Notes: generated by a model from the sequence alone, not told the origin. A stretch of 33,480 nt of DNA from Sedimentibacter hydroxybenzoicus DSM 7310 (GCF_013403245.1 NZ_JACBNQ010000031.1:1-33480), one strand, 5' to 3'. Positions 7,188 to 15,436 are shown, counted from the stretch's first letter. A program made the numbers and translations.

Positions 7188-9089
7188 TCACCGCCTATTA
7201 ATTAACCATTGCAAAGATAATTTCCTCATTGTTGACACCGTAGGATTACCATTATCGGAATGCCATCCGGCTAATTCATAATATAACTCCTTGGCTTTTT
7301 CATGAGCCTCTTTATCTAATACAACACCGTCTGTTGGTCCTCCTTTTAAAGGTATAAATATTTTTTCAGGCAACTGGTCATCATCTTTTGTAAATCCTTC
7401 TCTTGAATTAAAATAACGCATCATGTTAATACGTCTTTCTCCTACTTGCATCAGTTCGAATATTGAAGTATCCCATCCTAAACCATACTTGCAAAGTTCA
7501 ACCATTTCATCCGGTCCATAAAGCTCCCAGGCAGGACCCCATACAAATTGACACAAACACAATGTATCTAATATTGAGAAGTATTTTTGTGTGTCTAAAG
7601 CAAAACGAACTTTGTCATCGTCCATTGTAAAGTTATCTTCATAACCCTTATGTATGCCTATTTTCGCCAATCTTATTCTTTCTCTGCTGTCGGTTGGCAT
7701 TACAAGGAAAGGATCATGCTCACTTGATTGATGGTCTGCACCAAAAGGATTAACAGCATATATTAATCCTACTGCAGGTTTGAATTGAGGCATATGTGCA
7801 GGTAATTCCTGTTTTTTTACTGTTACGGTAAGTAAGACAGCTTCCTTGCCTATTTTCTCTGCAGCTCTATAACTGCCTTCGGCTAATAAATCACCGATTC
7901 CTTCCCTCTTGGCAATTTTCTCAATTAGTATAGGCAATGCTTTTTCATTGCCGAAGTCCAGTTTTATTCCATCACATGCTTCTTCATCCAATAAACCTTT
8001 TTCATAGCATTCCATTGCAAATGCAATAGTCGCACCACATGAAATAGTATCAACTCCATACATGTTACAAAGTTGATTAGCTAATGATACATATTCAAGG
8101 TCTGTCACTCCACAATAAGAACCAAAAGTTCCAACCGTTTCATATTCAGGTCCCCCATATAGAGGATCAACCAATCCGGGTACCTCAACAACTCTTTTAC
8201 ACCTTACTGCACAAGCAAAACATGTATCTCTTTCTTTTAGTATCGTGTCATACATCGTAGTTCCGGTTAATTTTTCAGCTCCCTCAGGAAAATATCCTGA
8301 TGTCCAGTTTCTGGTGACTAAGAATCCTTCATCGCTGAAGCCTTCTAAATCTCCGTCCGTTCCATATTGACCTAATCCGGCTACAGCCTCGTTTTCTTTT
8401 AACCTTTGTGTAACGCTTTTAGCAAGCTCCATAAATTTTTCTTTATTATATGGTTTAATCGGCTTACCCTTAACTACTACAACTGCCTTTAAGTTCTTCG
8501 AACCCATTACGGCTCCCATACCATTTCTGCCATTAGCTCGATTGCACATATTGATTATACATGCATATTTAACGATATTTTCTCCACCCGGACCTATTTG
8601 AGCTATTTCCACATCATCCCTGTTCAGTTCTTTACGTATTATATCTTCAGCTTCGCCTGTAACCTTTCCCCAGATATTTTCAGCACTTCTTAACTCAAAC
8701 TTGTCTCCATCTACAAATAAATAAACCGGTTTATCTGATTTTCCATTAAAAACTATTGCATCGTATCCATTGGCTTTAAGATGGGCCGGGAAAAATCCTC
8801 CTGCTTGACTGTCTCCTATTGTTCCCGTTAATGGACTTTTTGCAGTTACATTTAATCTGCTGATACCACTTATAGGAAGACCGGTTAAAGCTGAAACGGA
8901 GAAAACCAAAGTATTTTCAGGGGACAATGGATCAATACCTGATTTCATTTTATTTAATGCTAAATATAAACCCAAACTTGAGCCGCCCGGATATAATCTG
9001 TAGATTTCGCCGGGAAGTATATCTATTTTTGTTTCTCCTTTTGTAAGGTCGACCTTTAATATTTTAGCATCAGGAAATTGATTATACAT
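7188..9089 (-). CDS. Aldehyde ferredoxin oxidoreductase family protein (tungstopterin, 4Fe-4S)
   Basis: 633 residues, full AOR length. The family oxidises aldehydes to carboxylates and reduces ferredoxin, using a bis-pterin tungsten (rarely molybdenum) centre. Seen: N-terminal AOR domain with LPGEIYRLYPGGSSLGLYLA, and the pterin-contact region ANGRNGMGAVMGSKNLKAV near residues 180-200. The 4Fe-4S ligands are C290-FA-C293-AVR-C297, with a distal Cys in LDTLCLC (C511/C513), spaced as in archaeal AOR. The start at 9089 has AAAAGGAGG 7 nt upstream. It follows the TRAP binding-protein gene and is coupled to a ThiS/MoaD-like gene. The substrate is unknown; in this operon an amino-aldehyde derived from the imported solute is a reasonable inference. 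Confidence 0.9.
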   Translation of the reverse strand: MYNQFPDAKILKVDLTKGETKIDILPGEIYRLYPGGSSLGLYLALNKMKSGIDPLSPENTLVFSVSALTGLPISGISRLNVTAKSPLTGTIGDSQAGGFFPAHLKANGYDAIVFNGKSDKPVYLFVDGDKFELRSAENIWGKVTGEAEDIIRKELNRDDVEIAQIGPGGENIVKYACIINMCNRANGRNGMGAVMGSKNLKAVVVVKGKPIKPYNKEKFMELAKSVTQRLKENEAVAGLGQYGTDGDLEGFSDEGFLVTRNWTSGYFPEGAEKLTGTTMYDTILKERDTCFACAVRCKRVVEVPGLVDPLYGGPEYETVGTFGSYCGVTDLEYVSLANQLCNMYGVDTISCGATIAFAMECYEKGLLDEEACDGIKLDFGNEKALPILIEKIAKREGIGDLLAEGSYRAAEKIGKEAVLLTVTVKKQELPAHMPQFKPAVGLIYAVNPFGADHQSSEHDPFLVMPTDSRERIRLAKIGIHKGYEDNFTMDDDKVRFALDTQKYFSILDTLCLCQFVWGPAWELYGPDEMVELCKYGLGWDTSIFELMQVGERRINMMRYFNSREGFTKDDDQLPEKIFIPLKGGPTDGVVLDKEAHEKAKELYYELAGWHSDNGNPTVSTMRKLSLQWLINRR

Positions 9090-9110
9090 TCATATGCCTC
9101 CTTTTAAAGC

Positions 9111-9135
9111 TTAAGGGGAATATTATTCCCCTTAA
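9111..9135. repeat. Intra-operon hairpin between TRAP binding protein and AOR genes
   Basis: An 11-bp perfect stem (TTAAGGGGAAT / ATTCCCCTTAA) with a 3-nt loop, 12 bp downstream of the dctP stop. The minus strand beyond it reads AAGCTTTAAAAGGAGG with no proper T-run. It is therefore more likely an mRNA stabiliser or partial terminator that raises binding-protein levels over downstream genes. Confidence 0.65.
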
Positions 9136-9146
9136 ATTTTATGTTT

Positions 9147-10193
9147 TTATTTTTCAATTTCAGCTATTTCAGCCATCAATTTATCTAATATAGCGGCACC
9201 TTTAGCTCCTACCATATTTTTATATACATCGTATGCTGACTTGCTGGCTTCTTTAAATAATTCTCTTTCTTCTTGAGTTAATGTTACAATTTCTATATCG
9301 CTTGCTGCTTTTATTTTATCTAATGCTCCTCCATTCAAATCTGCTTGAGCCTGGAATGAGAAATCTCTTGTTTCTTCAACAGTTTCTAAAATCATTTTTT
9401 GTATATCTGCAGGTAAACTGTCAAAGAATTTAGGATTTACTGCAGTAGTCGTTACATAAAGACTTGAACTTCCTAATGTTAAATACTTCTGAACTTCATA
9501 GAACTTCATTTCTTCTATAGCCGATAATGGATTTTCTTGTCCTTCTATCATATTTAGCTGAAGTCCGCTGTAAACTTCCATATATGGCATTGGAGTCGGA
9601 TTTGCTCCATATGCTTCATAAGATGCAACTATCATTGGAGACGGCATAGTTCTCATCTTTAGTCCCTTCCACAATTCAGGTCTGTTTACAGGCTTAGATG
9701 TTGTCCATTCCATTGTGCCCTCTGTCCAGTATGATAAAACTTTTATATTTTTATCTGCATAAATCGCTGTTAAATCTTCATTTAATGCTTTACTGTTTTT
9801 GAATATTTCTTTATTTTTGTCCATATCTTCCGAGAATAAGAAGTGTAAAGAGAATAATTGATTTTCAGGTACTATGGTTCCTGTATTTCCGGGTGATACC
9901 ATAGCAAATTCCAGTCCTCCGTTTTGTAATAATTCACATTGTTGAGTTGCATCACCAATTTGACCTACCGGATATATATCGATATTGATTTTCCCGCCGG
10001 ATTTTTCTTCAAGTATTCTTACAAATTCTTTTACATATACATCCTGTATACTTCCGTTATTTTCTTCATGAGCAAATCTCCAGTTATATGTTTCTCCTGC
10101 GTCAGGCGACGGTGTAGCCGATTGTTGACCACAACCAACAAATAATGTCATTACCAATAATACAGATACTGCTAATAATATAGATTTTTTCAT
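9147..10193 (-). CDS. dctP: TRAP transporter substrate-binding lipoprotein, TeaA/UehA-like
   Basis: 348 residues. Signal peptide of about 20 residues with lipobox LFVGC (Cys21), so it is a membrane-anchored extracellular lipoprotein. The mature start YNWRFAHEE, and later SPGNTG, SKALNE, KGLKMRTMPSP, YGANPTPMPYMEVYSGLQ and EGQENP, follow the DctP fold. They also match closely, as far as I recall that sequence, the Halomonas ectoine-binding protein TeaA (NWRYAHEE..., IRTM..., GQENP). The Glu of AHEE, the Arg of MRTM and the Asn of GQENP are the expected ligand contacts. It is encoded between an M20 hydrolase and AOR, with DctQ/DctM upstream in the same operon. Ligand assignment to ectoine/hydroxyectoine is inference supported by the DoeA-like gene. 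Confidence 0.88.
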   Translation of the reverse strand: MKKSILLAVSVLLVMTLFVGCGQQSATPSPDAGETYNWRFAHEENNGSIQDVYVKEFVRILEEKSGGKINIDIYPVGQIGDATQQCELLQNGGLEFAMVSPGNTGTIVPENQLFSLHFLFSEDMDKNKEIFKNSKALNEDLTAIYADKNIKVLSYWTEGTMEWTTSKPVNRPELWKGLKMRTMPSPMIVASYEAYGANPTPMPYMEVYSGLQLNMIEGQENPLSAIEEMKFYEVQKYLTLGSSSLYVTTTAVNPKFFDSLPADIQKMILETVEETRDFSFQAQADLNGGALDKIKAASDIEIVTLTQEERELFKEASKSAYDVYKNMVGAKGAAILDKLMAEIAEIEK

Positions 10194-10212
10194 CTTTTAA
10201 ATCCTCCTGATA

Positions 10213-11391
10213 TTAATCATTTAAATAATTTAATGTTGATCTTACATGCATCTCTACTCCATATTTCAGAGTATCTTCATCTATGGAAAACCTTGGATGA
10301 TGATGAGGATACATGGTTTCTTTTAATTCATTACCATTTCCTATAAAATAAAATGCACTTGGAACCCTTTGTGAGAATTCAGCAAAATCTTCTCCTGCCA
10401 TACATCTGTACTCTTCAATGTTTTCATCAGTTCCATATGTCTCTGTTAGCGCATTTCTTATGTATGAAACCATTCTTGCATTGTTTTGTAATGATGGATT
10501 GCTTGGAATAAACTTCAAATCATACTTAACATTCATTGCTTCACATATACCATTTATCACCCTTCCAAACTTTTCTAATAATGCTTTCTTTTCAACTTCT
10601 TCATTTTTAAATAGAAATCTTATAGTACCTCCGATTTCAACCTTTTGGGCAATTATATTTCTTCCTGTGCCGCCATTTATTTTACCTATCATTATTGTTA
10701 TAGGATTTAATGGATCTATTTCTCTTGTTTGTATTGATTGTATAGTCTGGATAATATTAGATGAAGCTATTATCGGATCTAAAGCAGTGTGTGGTGAGCC
10801 GGTATGACCGGGTTTCCCGTATATCTCTAACTCAAACTCTTCTAACGCTGCCATAACCGGTCCTTCTGATAATCCAACCACTCCGCTTTTTAGAGGGGTC
10901 CAAAGATGTATACCGAAAGCTGCATCGACTTTTGGATCTTCTAAAACACCTTCATTAATCATATCCAATGCCCCGGCTTCCTCTTCGTTCGGTTGAAACA
11001 CAAATTTTACATTTCCGTTTATATTATCCTTATATTTGCACAAAATTTTTGCTGCTATTAACAGCATGGCAGTATGTCCGTCGTGACCACATGCATGCAT
11101 AATACCTTTATTTACAGATTTAAAAGGAACTTCTGCTTCTTCATTTTGAGGCAATGCATCAATGTCTGCTCTTAGCATTACAGTCTTACCCGATTGTTTC
11201 CCTCTTAATAAACCTACTACTCCTGTCTTAGCAACCTTTTTTACCTCTAACCCAAGCAAATTCAGATAGTCGTATACAATTTGTGAGGTTCTGTATTCTT
11301 CATATCCTAATTCGGGATGCATATGAAAATCTCTTCTGAGGGCTATCAGTTCCTCTTCCAATTCAAAAATATCTTTTTTTATATCATTCAT
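10213..11391 (-). CDS. M20-family amidohydrolase, candidate N-acetyl-diaminobutyrate deacetylase
   Basis: 392 residues, M20D (hippurate hydrolase/amidohydrolase) type, cytoplasmic. Seen: RRDFHMHPELGYEEYRTS at 19-36, metal and catalytic residues in HACGHDGHT (Cys101, His103, His106), the catalytic Glu pair in QPNEEEAG (~136-140), the GKPGHTGSPH dimerisation-domain His, and a C-terminal metal His in HHHPRF. The family removes acyl groups from amino acids and small amides. It starts 14 bp after dctM. In ectoine catabolism the product of the DoeA step is acetyl-diaminobutyrate; from memory an M20-type deacetylase (DoeB2) has been annotated as an alternative to the AspA-type DoeB. That role is inferred here. 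A general N-acyl amino acid hydrolase is the alternative. Confidence 0.85.
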   Translation of the reverse strand: MNDIKKDIFELEEELIALRRDFHMHPELGYEEYRTSQIVYDYLNLLGLEVKKVAKTGVVGLLRGKQSGKTVMLRADIDALPQNEEAEVPFKSVNKGIMHACGHDGHTAMLLIAAKILCKYKDNINGNVKFVFQPNEEEAGALDMINEGVLEDPKVDAAFGIHLWTPLKSGVVGLSEGPVMAALEEFELEIYGKPGHTGSPHTALDPIIASSNIIQTIQSIQTREIDPLNPITIMIGKINGGTGRNIIAQKVEIGGTIRFLFKNEEVEKKALLEKFGRVINGICEAMNVKYDLKFIPSNPSLQNNARMVSYIRNALTETYGTDENIEEYRCMAGEDFAEFSQRVPSAFYFIGNGNELKETMYPHHHPRFSIDEDTLKYGVEMHVRSTLNYLND

Positions 11392-11405
11392 AATTCATGT
11401 CCTCT

Positions 11406-12671
11406 CTATATTAAAAGCAAAGATACCTGAGGCACAAATATAATAATCACAGATATAATTATAAGCATAATCAAATATGCAGGTAACCTTTTGACCACCA
11501 TTAAAAATGGTCTGTCAAAAATTGCACATGCTGTGAAAATATTGCATCCGAACGGCGGGCTTATAGATGCGAGTGCAGCCTGTAATGTAACAATAATTCC
11601 AAGATGTATGGGATGTATCCCTGCCTGTACCGCCAATGGGAAAAATATCGGAGTAAGTATTACAATAGCCACAATTGAATCCACAAACATACCTGCTATA
11701 TAGAAAAATATAGTAACTGTTATTAATATCTTAAGTGCAGTCGGATTTACCCCAAGAACTGCCTGTGTTATCATTTGAGGTATTCTTGCATAGGATATCG
11801 CCCAAGAAAATAAGCTTCCTGCTGCCACTAATATAAATACCGCTGTTGTCACAACAGCTGTTGATAAAGCTATATTTCTAAAGTCCTTAAACTTAATTGA
11901 TTTAAATAAAAATACTTCTAATAAGGTTGCATATAATACTCCCATTGCAGCTGCTTCCGTAGGACTGAATTTACCGGAATATATACCTGCAAAAATTATT
12001 ATAGGGAAGCCTAATGGTCCGATTGCTTTTTTTAATGCAGCCACCTTTCCGTTTAAATCAATTTTTTTCGTTCTTTGAATACCTTTTTTCTTAGCTCTAA
12101 AAAAATTATATAAAGAGAAGAAAAATAATATTATTAATCCCGGAATTATTCCCGCTTTGAAGAGATCCCCTACGGATGCTCCGGTAACTACACAATACAT
12201 AATCATTGATATGCTTGGTGGAATTAGCAATGCAATGATAGCTGAACTAATTATAAGAGCAGTGGTATCTTCATCCTCATATCCGCTGCTTATCAATCTG
12301 TTTCTCATAGGTTTCCCGATTGCAACAACCGTCGCTTGTGTTGAACCCGATATGGCACCAAATATTGTACAGGTTGCCGCAGTCGTAATAGCCATACCTC
12401 CATGTATGTGCCCAACGAAAGTATCTACAAAGTCTAACAGCCTGTTTGATGTCTGACCCGCACACATAATATCTGCTGCAAATATAAACATCGGAACAGA
12501 CAATAAAACGATTGGCTGAACTCCGGCTATCAATTGTTGAGTTGCTAAAAGAGGATTAATATTTGGGAAATATGTTAAAATTACAGCCAAAGGTGCTACT
12601 ATCATTGCTATGTACATAGGAAAGTTTAAAATAAACAATACGGCCATTATTAGCATAAGCATCCATACCAT
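11406..12671 (-). CDS. dctM: TRAP transporter large permease
   Basis: 421 residues, almost entirely hydrophobic, with about 11-12 transmembrane segments as expected for DctM. Seen: an N-terminal MVWMLMLIMAVLFILNFPMY helix, GAISGSTQATVVAIGKPM, and SPTEAAAMGVLYA, a hallmark of the family. It forms the sodium-driven translocation channel with DctQ and receives solute from the binding protein encoded two genes downstream. Start ATG at 12671 with an AAGGAGGAATC ribosome site; it starts 1 bp after the dctQ stop, so the two permease subunits are coupled. Confidence 0.92.
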   Translation of the reverse strand: MVWMLMLIMAVLFILNFPMYIAMIVAPLAVILTYFPNINPLLATQQLIAGVQPIVLLSVPMFIFAADIMCAGQTSNRLLDFVDTFVGHIHGGMAITTAATCTIFGAISGSTQATVVAIGKPMRNRLISSGYEDEDTTALIISSAIIALLIPPSISMIMYCVVTGASVGDLFKAGIIPGLIILFFFSLYNFFRAKKKGIQRTKKIDLNGKVAALKKAIGPLGFPIIIFAGIYSGKFSPTEAAAMGVLYATLLEVFLFKSIKFKDFRNIALSTAVVTTAVFILVAAGSLFSWAISYARIPQMITQAVLGVNPTALKILITVTIFFYIAGMFVDSIVAIVILTPIFFPLAVQAGIHPIHLGIIVTLQAALASISPPFGCNIFTACAIFDRPFLMVVKRLPAYLIMLIIISVIIIFVPQVSLLLI

Positions 12672-12672
12672 G

Positions 12673-13251
12673 TTATGATTCCTCCTTTTCTTCTTCCAAT
12701 TTATCGATTAAATTAGATAAATCTGTTTTTACTTCAAGATTCAAAGGAACTCTTATATCGCTTGTTAAGTAAAAATTATCTTTATCCGTAATATTAAAAA
12801 TAAATGATCTGATATATTCTATCGTTGCCAATAAAAAACCTAAAGGAACAACTGAATAAATCATATAGATTGGAATTTGCAATGCCGGTGTAACTCTGCC
12901 AAGGCTTTGAACACTGATTATATATCTTGCGGCCAAAAATGTTATATAAGCGGTGGCTAAAGCAGAAACAAAAGAAATTACAATCATAAATAATTTCTTA
13001 TATTTATTGCTTACCATGTCAAATACTATTGACATAGTAATATGTCTGCCTTTTCTTGCACAATAACCAAGACCGAAGAATGACACTAATATCAATAAAG
13101 CTGATGCAACCTCTTCAGAAAATGTTAAGCTTTTATTCATAACATTTCTCATAAAAACACCAACTATTAATAAAATTGCCATTAATATTACAGAGTAGCT
13201 TAGAACAAATTCTTCAAATCGTGATAATGTCTTAGTAAAAAACTTATTCAT
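12673..13251 (-). CDS. dctQ: TRAP transporter small permease
   Basis: 192 residues with four predicted transmembrane segments (about 15-35, 48-68, 88-110, 128-150) and the DctQ pattern SLTFSEEVASALLILVSFFG. A charged, acidic cytoplasmic C-terminus (DKLEEEKEES) follows. It is the membrane partner that organises the DctM/DctP interaction. It is the second gene of the solute-catabolism operon after doeA, separated by 66 bp that carry a 15-bp-stem hairpin. Confidence 0.9.
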   Translation of the reverse strand: MNKFFTKTLSRFEEFVLSYSVILMAILLIVGVFMRNVMNKSLTFSEEVASALLILVSFFGLGYCARKGRHITMSIVFDMVSNKYKKLFMIVISFVSALATAYITFLAARYIISVQSLGRVTPALQIPIYMIYSVVPLGFLLATIEYIRSFIFNITDKDNFYLTSDIRVPLNLEVKTDLSNLIDKLEEEKEES

Positions 13252-13276
13252 AAATTTTCCTCTTTCTATAATAGTT

Positions 13277-13310
13277 TGTACGTATCAAAGCATAAGCTTT
13301 GATACGTACA
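13277..13310. repeat. 15-bp perfect hairpin between doeA and dctQ
   Basis: TGTACGTATCAAAGC (13277-13291) pairs perfectly with 13296-13310 across a 4-nt loop. The minus-strand downstream sequence has no T-run, so it probably acts on mRNA processing or stability, separating doeA from the transporter genes, rather than as a full terminator. Confidence 0.65.
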
Positions 13311-13317
13311 CTAATTA

Positions 13318-14493
13318 TTATTTCACCAGTAACTTTCTTGGATAGTTTGTCAACAATTCAACTCCCGTTTCTGTGATCCTAATTGGTTCACTTATATCGA
13401 CACCGCAATCATCAAGCCATATACCGGGCATAAAATGAAGAGTCATATTTGGTTTTAGAATAGTCTTATCACCAGGTCTTAAGCTGACAGTATGCTCACC
13501 CCAATCCGGAGGGTAGTTAAGTCCAAATGAATAGCCAACGCGTGAATCCTTTATAAATCCACTCTTGGCAATGCTTTTAGCCCATGTTCTTTCTATATCC
13601 TCACACGTAATACCCGGTTTAATAATTTCAAGTGTAGCTTTTATACCCTCAACTACAACTTCAGATAAATCTTTAACTCTTTGTGGTGCATTTCCTAATA
13701 TTATTGTTCTTGATAATGGGCAATGATATCTTCTGTAATTTCCCGCAATTTCCACAAGTACTGTATCTCCGTCCCTATACGGCTCATCTGTCCAGCTTAA
13801 ATGAGGAGTTGAAGTTCTTATTCCACTCGGCATGAGCGGAACTATAGATGCATAATCGCCGCCATACTCTTCAGTACCATATATCTGAGCATGATAAACG
13901 TTTGCGGCTGCTTCATTTTGCCTTACACCCACATTAATAGACTCAAAAGCAACTTGCATTGTTCTTTCAACTATTACAGCAGCTTTTTTTATGTATTCTA
14001 TTTCTTTATCGGATTTTATAATCTTCACCCAATTGACAATGTTGTTTCCATCTGCAAATCTTGCATTAGGTAAGTCATTAACTAAAGTTTCCTGGCATTT
14101 AGCTGTAAAGTAATAAGCATCCATTTCTGTAGCTATAACCTTATTATCGTATCCCTTTTCTTTTAAAATGTCGGACACAAAATCCATTGGATGCTTTATC
14201 AATGAATGAACATAATCATCCGTATATGGTCGGATATTTTCTTCTGAAAGCCATGATGTTAATTTTGCTGCATTACCATCTTGTCCTCTTCCAACCCATA
14301 TCGGTTCCTCCCGGTCAATCATCACAATTAAGCATTGATGCACATAAAATGACCATCCGTCAAATCCGGAAAGATAATTCATATTTGCCGGATCTGTCAC
14401 TATTAAGACCTCAATACCTTTTTCCTCCATACTTAATTTTGTGTTTTTAATCCTTTGTTTGTACTCCGCAACATCAAAATACAACGATTTCAT
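13318..14493 (-). CDS. doeA: Ectoine hydrolase-like M24-family enzyme (DoeA/EutD type)
   Basis: 391 residues, creatinase/aminopeptidase-P pita-bread fold: N-terminal creatinase domain (~1-150), C-terminal M24 catalytic domain. DoeA opens the pyrimidine ring of ectoine (or hydroxyectoine) to acetyl-diaminobutyrate. DoeA-type stretches, compared from memory, are SGFDGWSFYVHQ near residue 47, VNWVKIIKS, EYGGDYASIVPLMPSG, EIAGNYRRYHCPLSRT with Glu248 (the expected catalytic Glu), and a C-terminal run with YPPDWGEHTVSLRPGDKT and FMPGIWLDDCG. These separate it from prolidases and creatinase. Start ATG at 14493 with GGGAGG 8 nt upstream. First gene of the operon, right behind the palindrome TTGTCGACAA. 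Confidence in the subfamily is good; ectoine versus hydroxyectoine preference cannot be read from sequence. Confidence 0.85.
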   Translation of the reverse strand: MKSLYFDVAEYKQRIKNTKLSMEEKGIEVLIVTDPANMNYLSGFDGWSFYVHQCLIVMIDREEPIWVGRGQDGNAAKLTSWLSEENIRPYTDDYVHSLIKHPMDFVSDILKEKGYDNKVIATEMDAYYFTAKCQETLVNDLPNARFADGNNIVNWVKIIKSDKEIEYIKKAAVIVERTMQVAFESINVGVRQNEAAANVYHAQIYGTEEYGGDYASIVPLMPSGIRTSTPHLSWTDEPYRDGDTVLVEIAGNYRRYHCPLSRTIILGNAPQRVKDLSEVVVEGIKATLEIIKPGITCEDIERTWAKSIAKSGFIKDSRVGYSFGLNYPPDWGEHTVSLRPGDKTILKPNMTLHFMPGIWLDDCGVDISEPIRITETGVELLTNYPRKLLVK

Positions 14494-14531
14494 TAATGCA
14501 ACCTCCCTTTATTATAATACCATATTGTCGT

Positions 14532-14541
14532 TTGTCGACAA
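14532..14541. promoter_or_regulatory. Predicted GntR operator in the doeA promoter
   Basis: The perfect palindrome TTGTCGACAA, with a second half-site ATTGTCG at 14524-14530, lies 38 bp upstream of the doeA start. On the minus strand TTGTCG (14536-14541) is followed 16 nt later by TATTAT, so the site probably covers the -35 box. The same palindrome occurs in the regulator's own promoter. Confidence 0.65.
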
Positions 14542-14574
14542 GCTTGATTATTTTAATATCTTATATATAGCAAT

Positions 14575-15252
14575 TTATTTAAATATACCGTCTTTATAAG
14601 AAATGATATGTCCCCTCAGTGCATTTTTACATCTATCTATATCCTTGCTACGTAAGCTTTCAATAATTTCATAATGATCTGTTGCCGACATAATCAAATC
14701 ACCGGTCTTTAACATATCATACAGCATAGCTATTCTTAATTGAAAAAACATACTTTCTAATATTTTAACTCTTCTCTGACTACCGGATTTCTTCCATATA
14801 AACCTATGAAAATCCATATCCTTTTTATTAATTAATAAGGACTTTTTATTATCATCTATTGATGATTCTGCGATACTAACCATATCTTTAACAATTTGTT
14901 CTAAATGATTAAAATCATCTTCTGTAAGTTTATTTTCATAAATTAAAATTTTATTAATATTGTTTTCGAGCAATAATCTGATATCAAATACCTCCTTGAT
15001 ATCATCTAAGCTGTATTCGGTTACATATGTTCCCTTTCGAGGCAAAGTAGTGAGAATACCATCATTTTCAAGTTCTCTTATCGCTTCTCTGATCGGGGCT
15101 CTGCTTATACCTAATTTATTAGCTACTTCGCTTTCATTTATATGGTCACCAACTTTATATTCCCCGCTTAGTATCGCTTCCTTAATATAATCAACTACTA
15201 CACTATTAAGATTTTCTCTTCTACTTAAATAAGCCTGTACATCAGCTAACAT
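14575..15252 (-). CDS. GntR-family (FadR/FCD) transcriptional regulator
   Basis: 225 residues from the chosen start: N-terminal winged helix (about 10-75, with ESEVANKLGISRAPIREAIRELENDGIL) and a C-terminal all-helical FCD ligand domain (about 85-220) with Asp/His candidates for a metal site (DFHRF, DHYEII). The start is ATG at 15250-15252, because TTGGAGG ends 6 nt before it; an upstream in-frame ATG at 15276 has no ribosome site and would place it before that Shine-Dalgarno. It is encoded directly upstream of doeA in the same direction. It most likely binds TTGTCGACAA in both promoters and responds to the imported solute or a breakdown product. It is not the MocR-type EnuR regulator known from proteobacterial ectoine clusters. 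Confidence 0.88.
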   Translation of the reverse strand: MLADVQAYLSRRENLNSVVVDYIKEAILSGEYKVGDHINESEVANKLGISRAPIREAIRELENDGILTTLPRKGTYVTEYSLDDIKEVFDIRLLLENNINKILIYENKLTEDDFNHLEQIVKDMVSIAESSIDDNKKSLLINKKDMDFHRFIWKKSGSQRRVKILESMFFQLRIAMLYDMLKTGDLIMSATDHYEIIESLRSKDIDRCKNALRGHIISYKDGIFK

Positions 15253-15306
15253 CATTAACCTCCAACTAAAATGCATAATATAGAACCGTTATCATACATT
15301 TAGATA

Positions 15307-15335
15307 ATTATACCACATCAATTGTCGACAATCAA
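15307..15335 (-). promoter_or_regulatory. Promoter and operator of the GntR regulator
   Basis: On the minus strand TTGATT (complement of 15330-15335), a 17-nt spacer, then TATAAT (complement of 15307-15312). The dyad ATTGTCGACAAT at 15321-15332 lies in the spacer and touches the -35 box, so a bound dimer would block polymerase. This is the arrangement for negative autoregulation. Confidence 0.75.
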
Positions 15336-15380
15336 CAATTATTTTTACTTTTTTATGCAATACTATTTTAAGCAGATGAC

Positions 15381-15397
15381 CCAAATCTTTGATTTGG
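15381..15397. repeat. Small hairpin next to repeat remnant
   Basis: CCAAATC TTT GATTTGG, a 7-bp perfect stem, lies between the repeat remnant at 15437-15496 and the regulator promoter. It could be a second exit hairpin for the feo transcript, but it has no clear T-run. Confidence 0.4.
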
Positions 15398-15436
15398 TAT
15401 CAGTCGCTTATACTGTAAGTGAAACAAAAAAGATGC

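Noticed and set aside
13318-14493. Xaa-Pro dipeptidase or creatinase
   Set aside because: The GWSFYVHQ, YPPDWGE and FMPGIW-type stretches and the TRAP/deacetylase context fit DoeA much better than either alternative.
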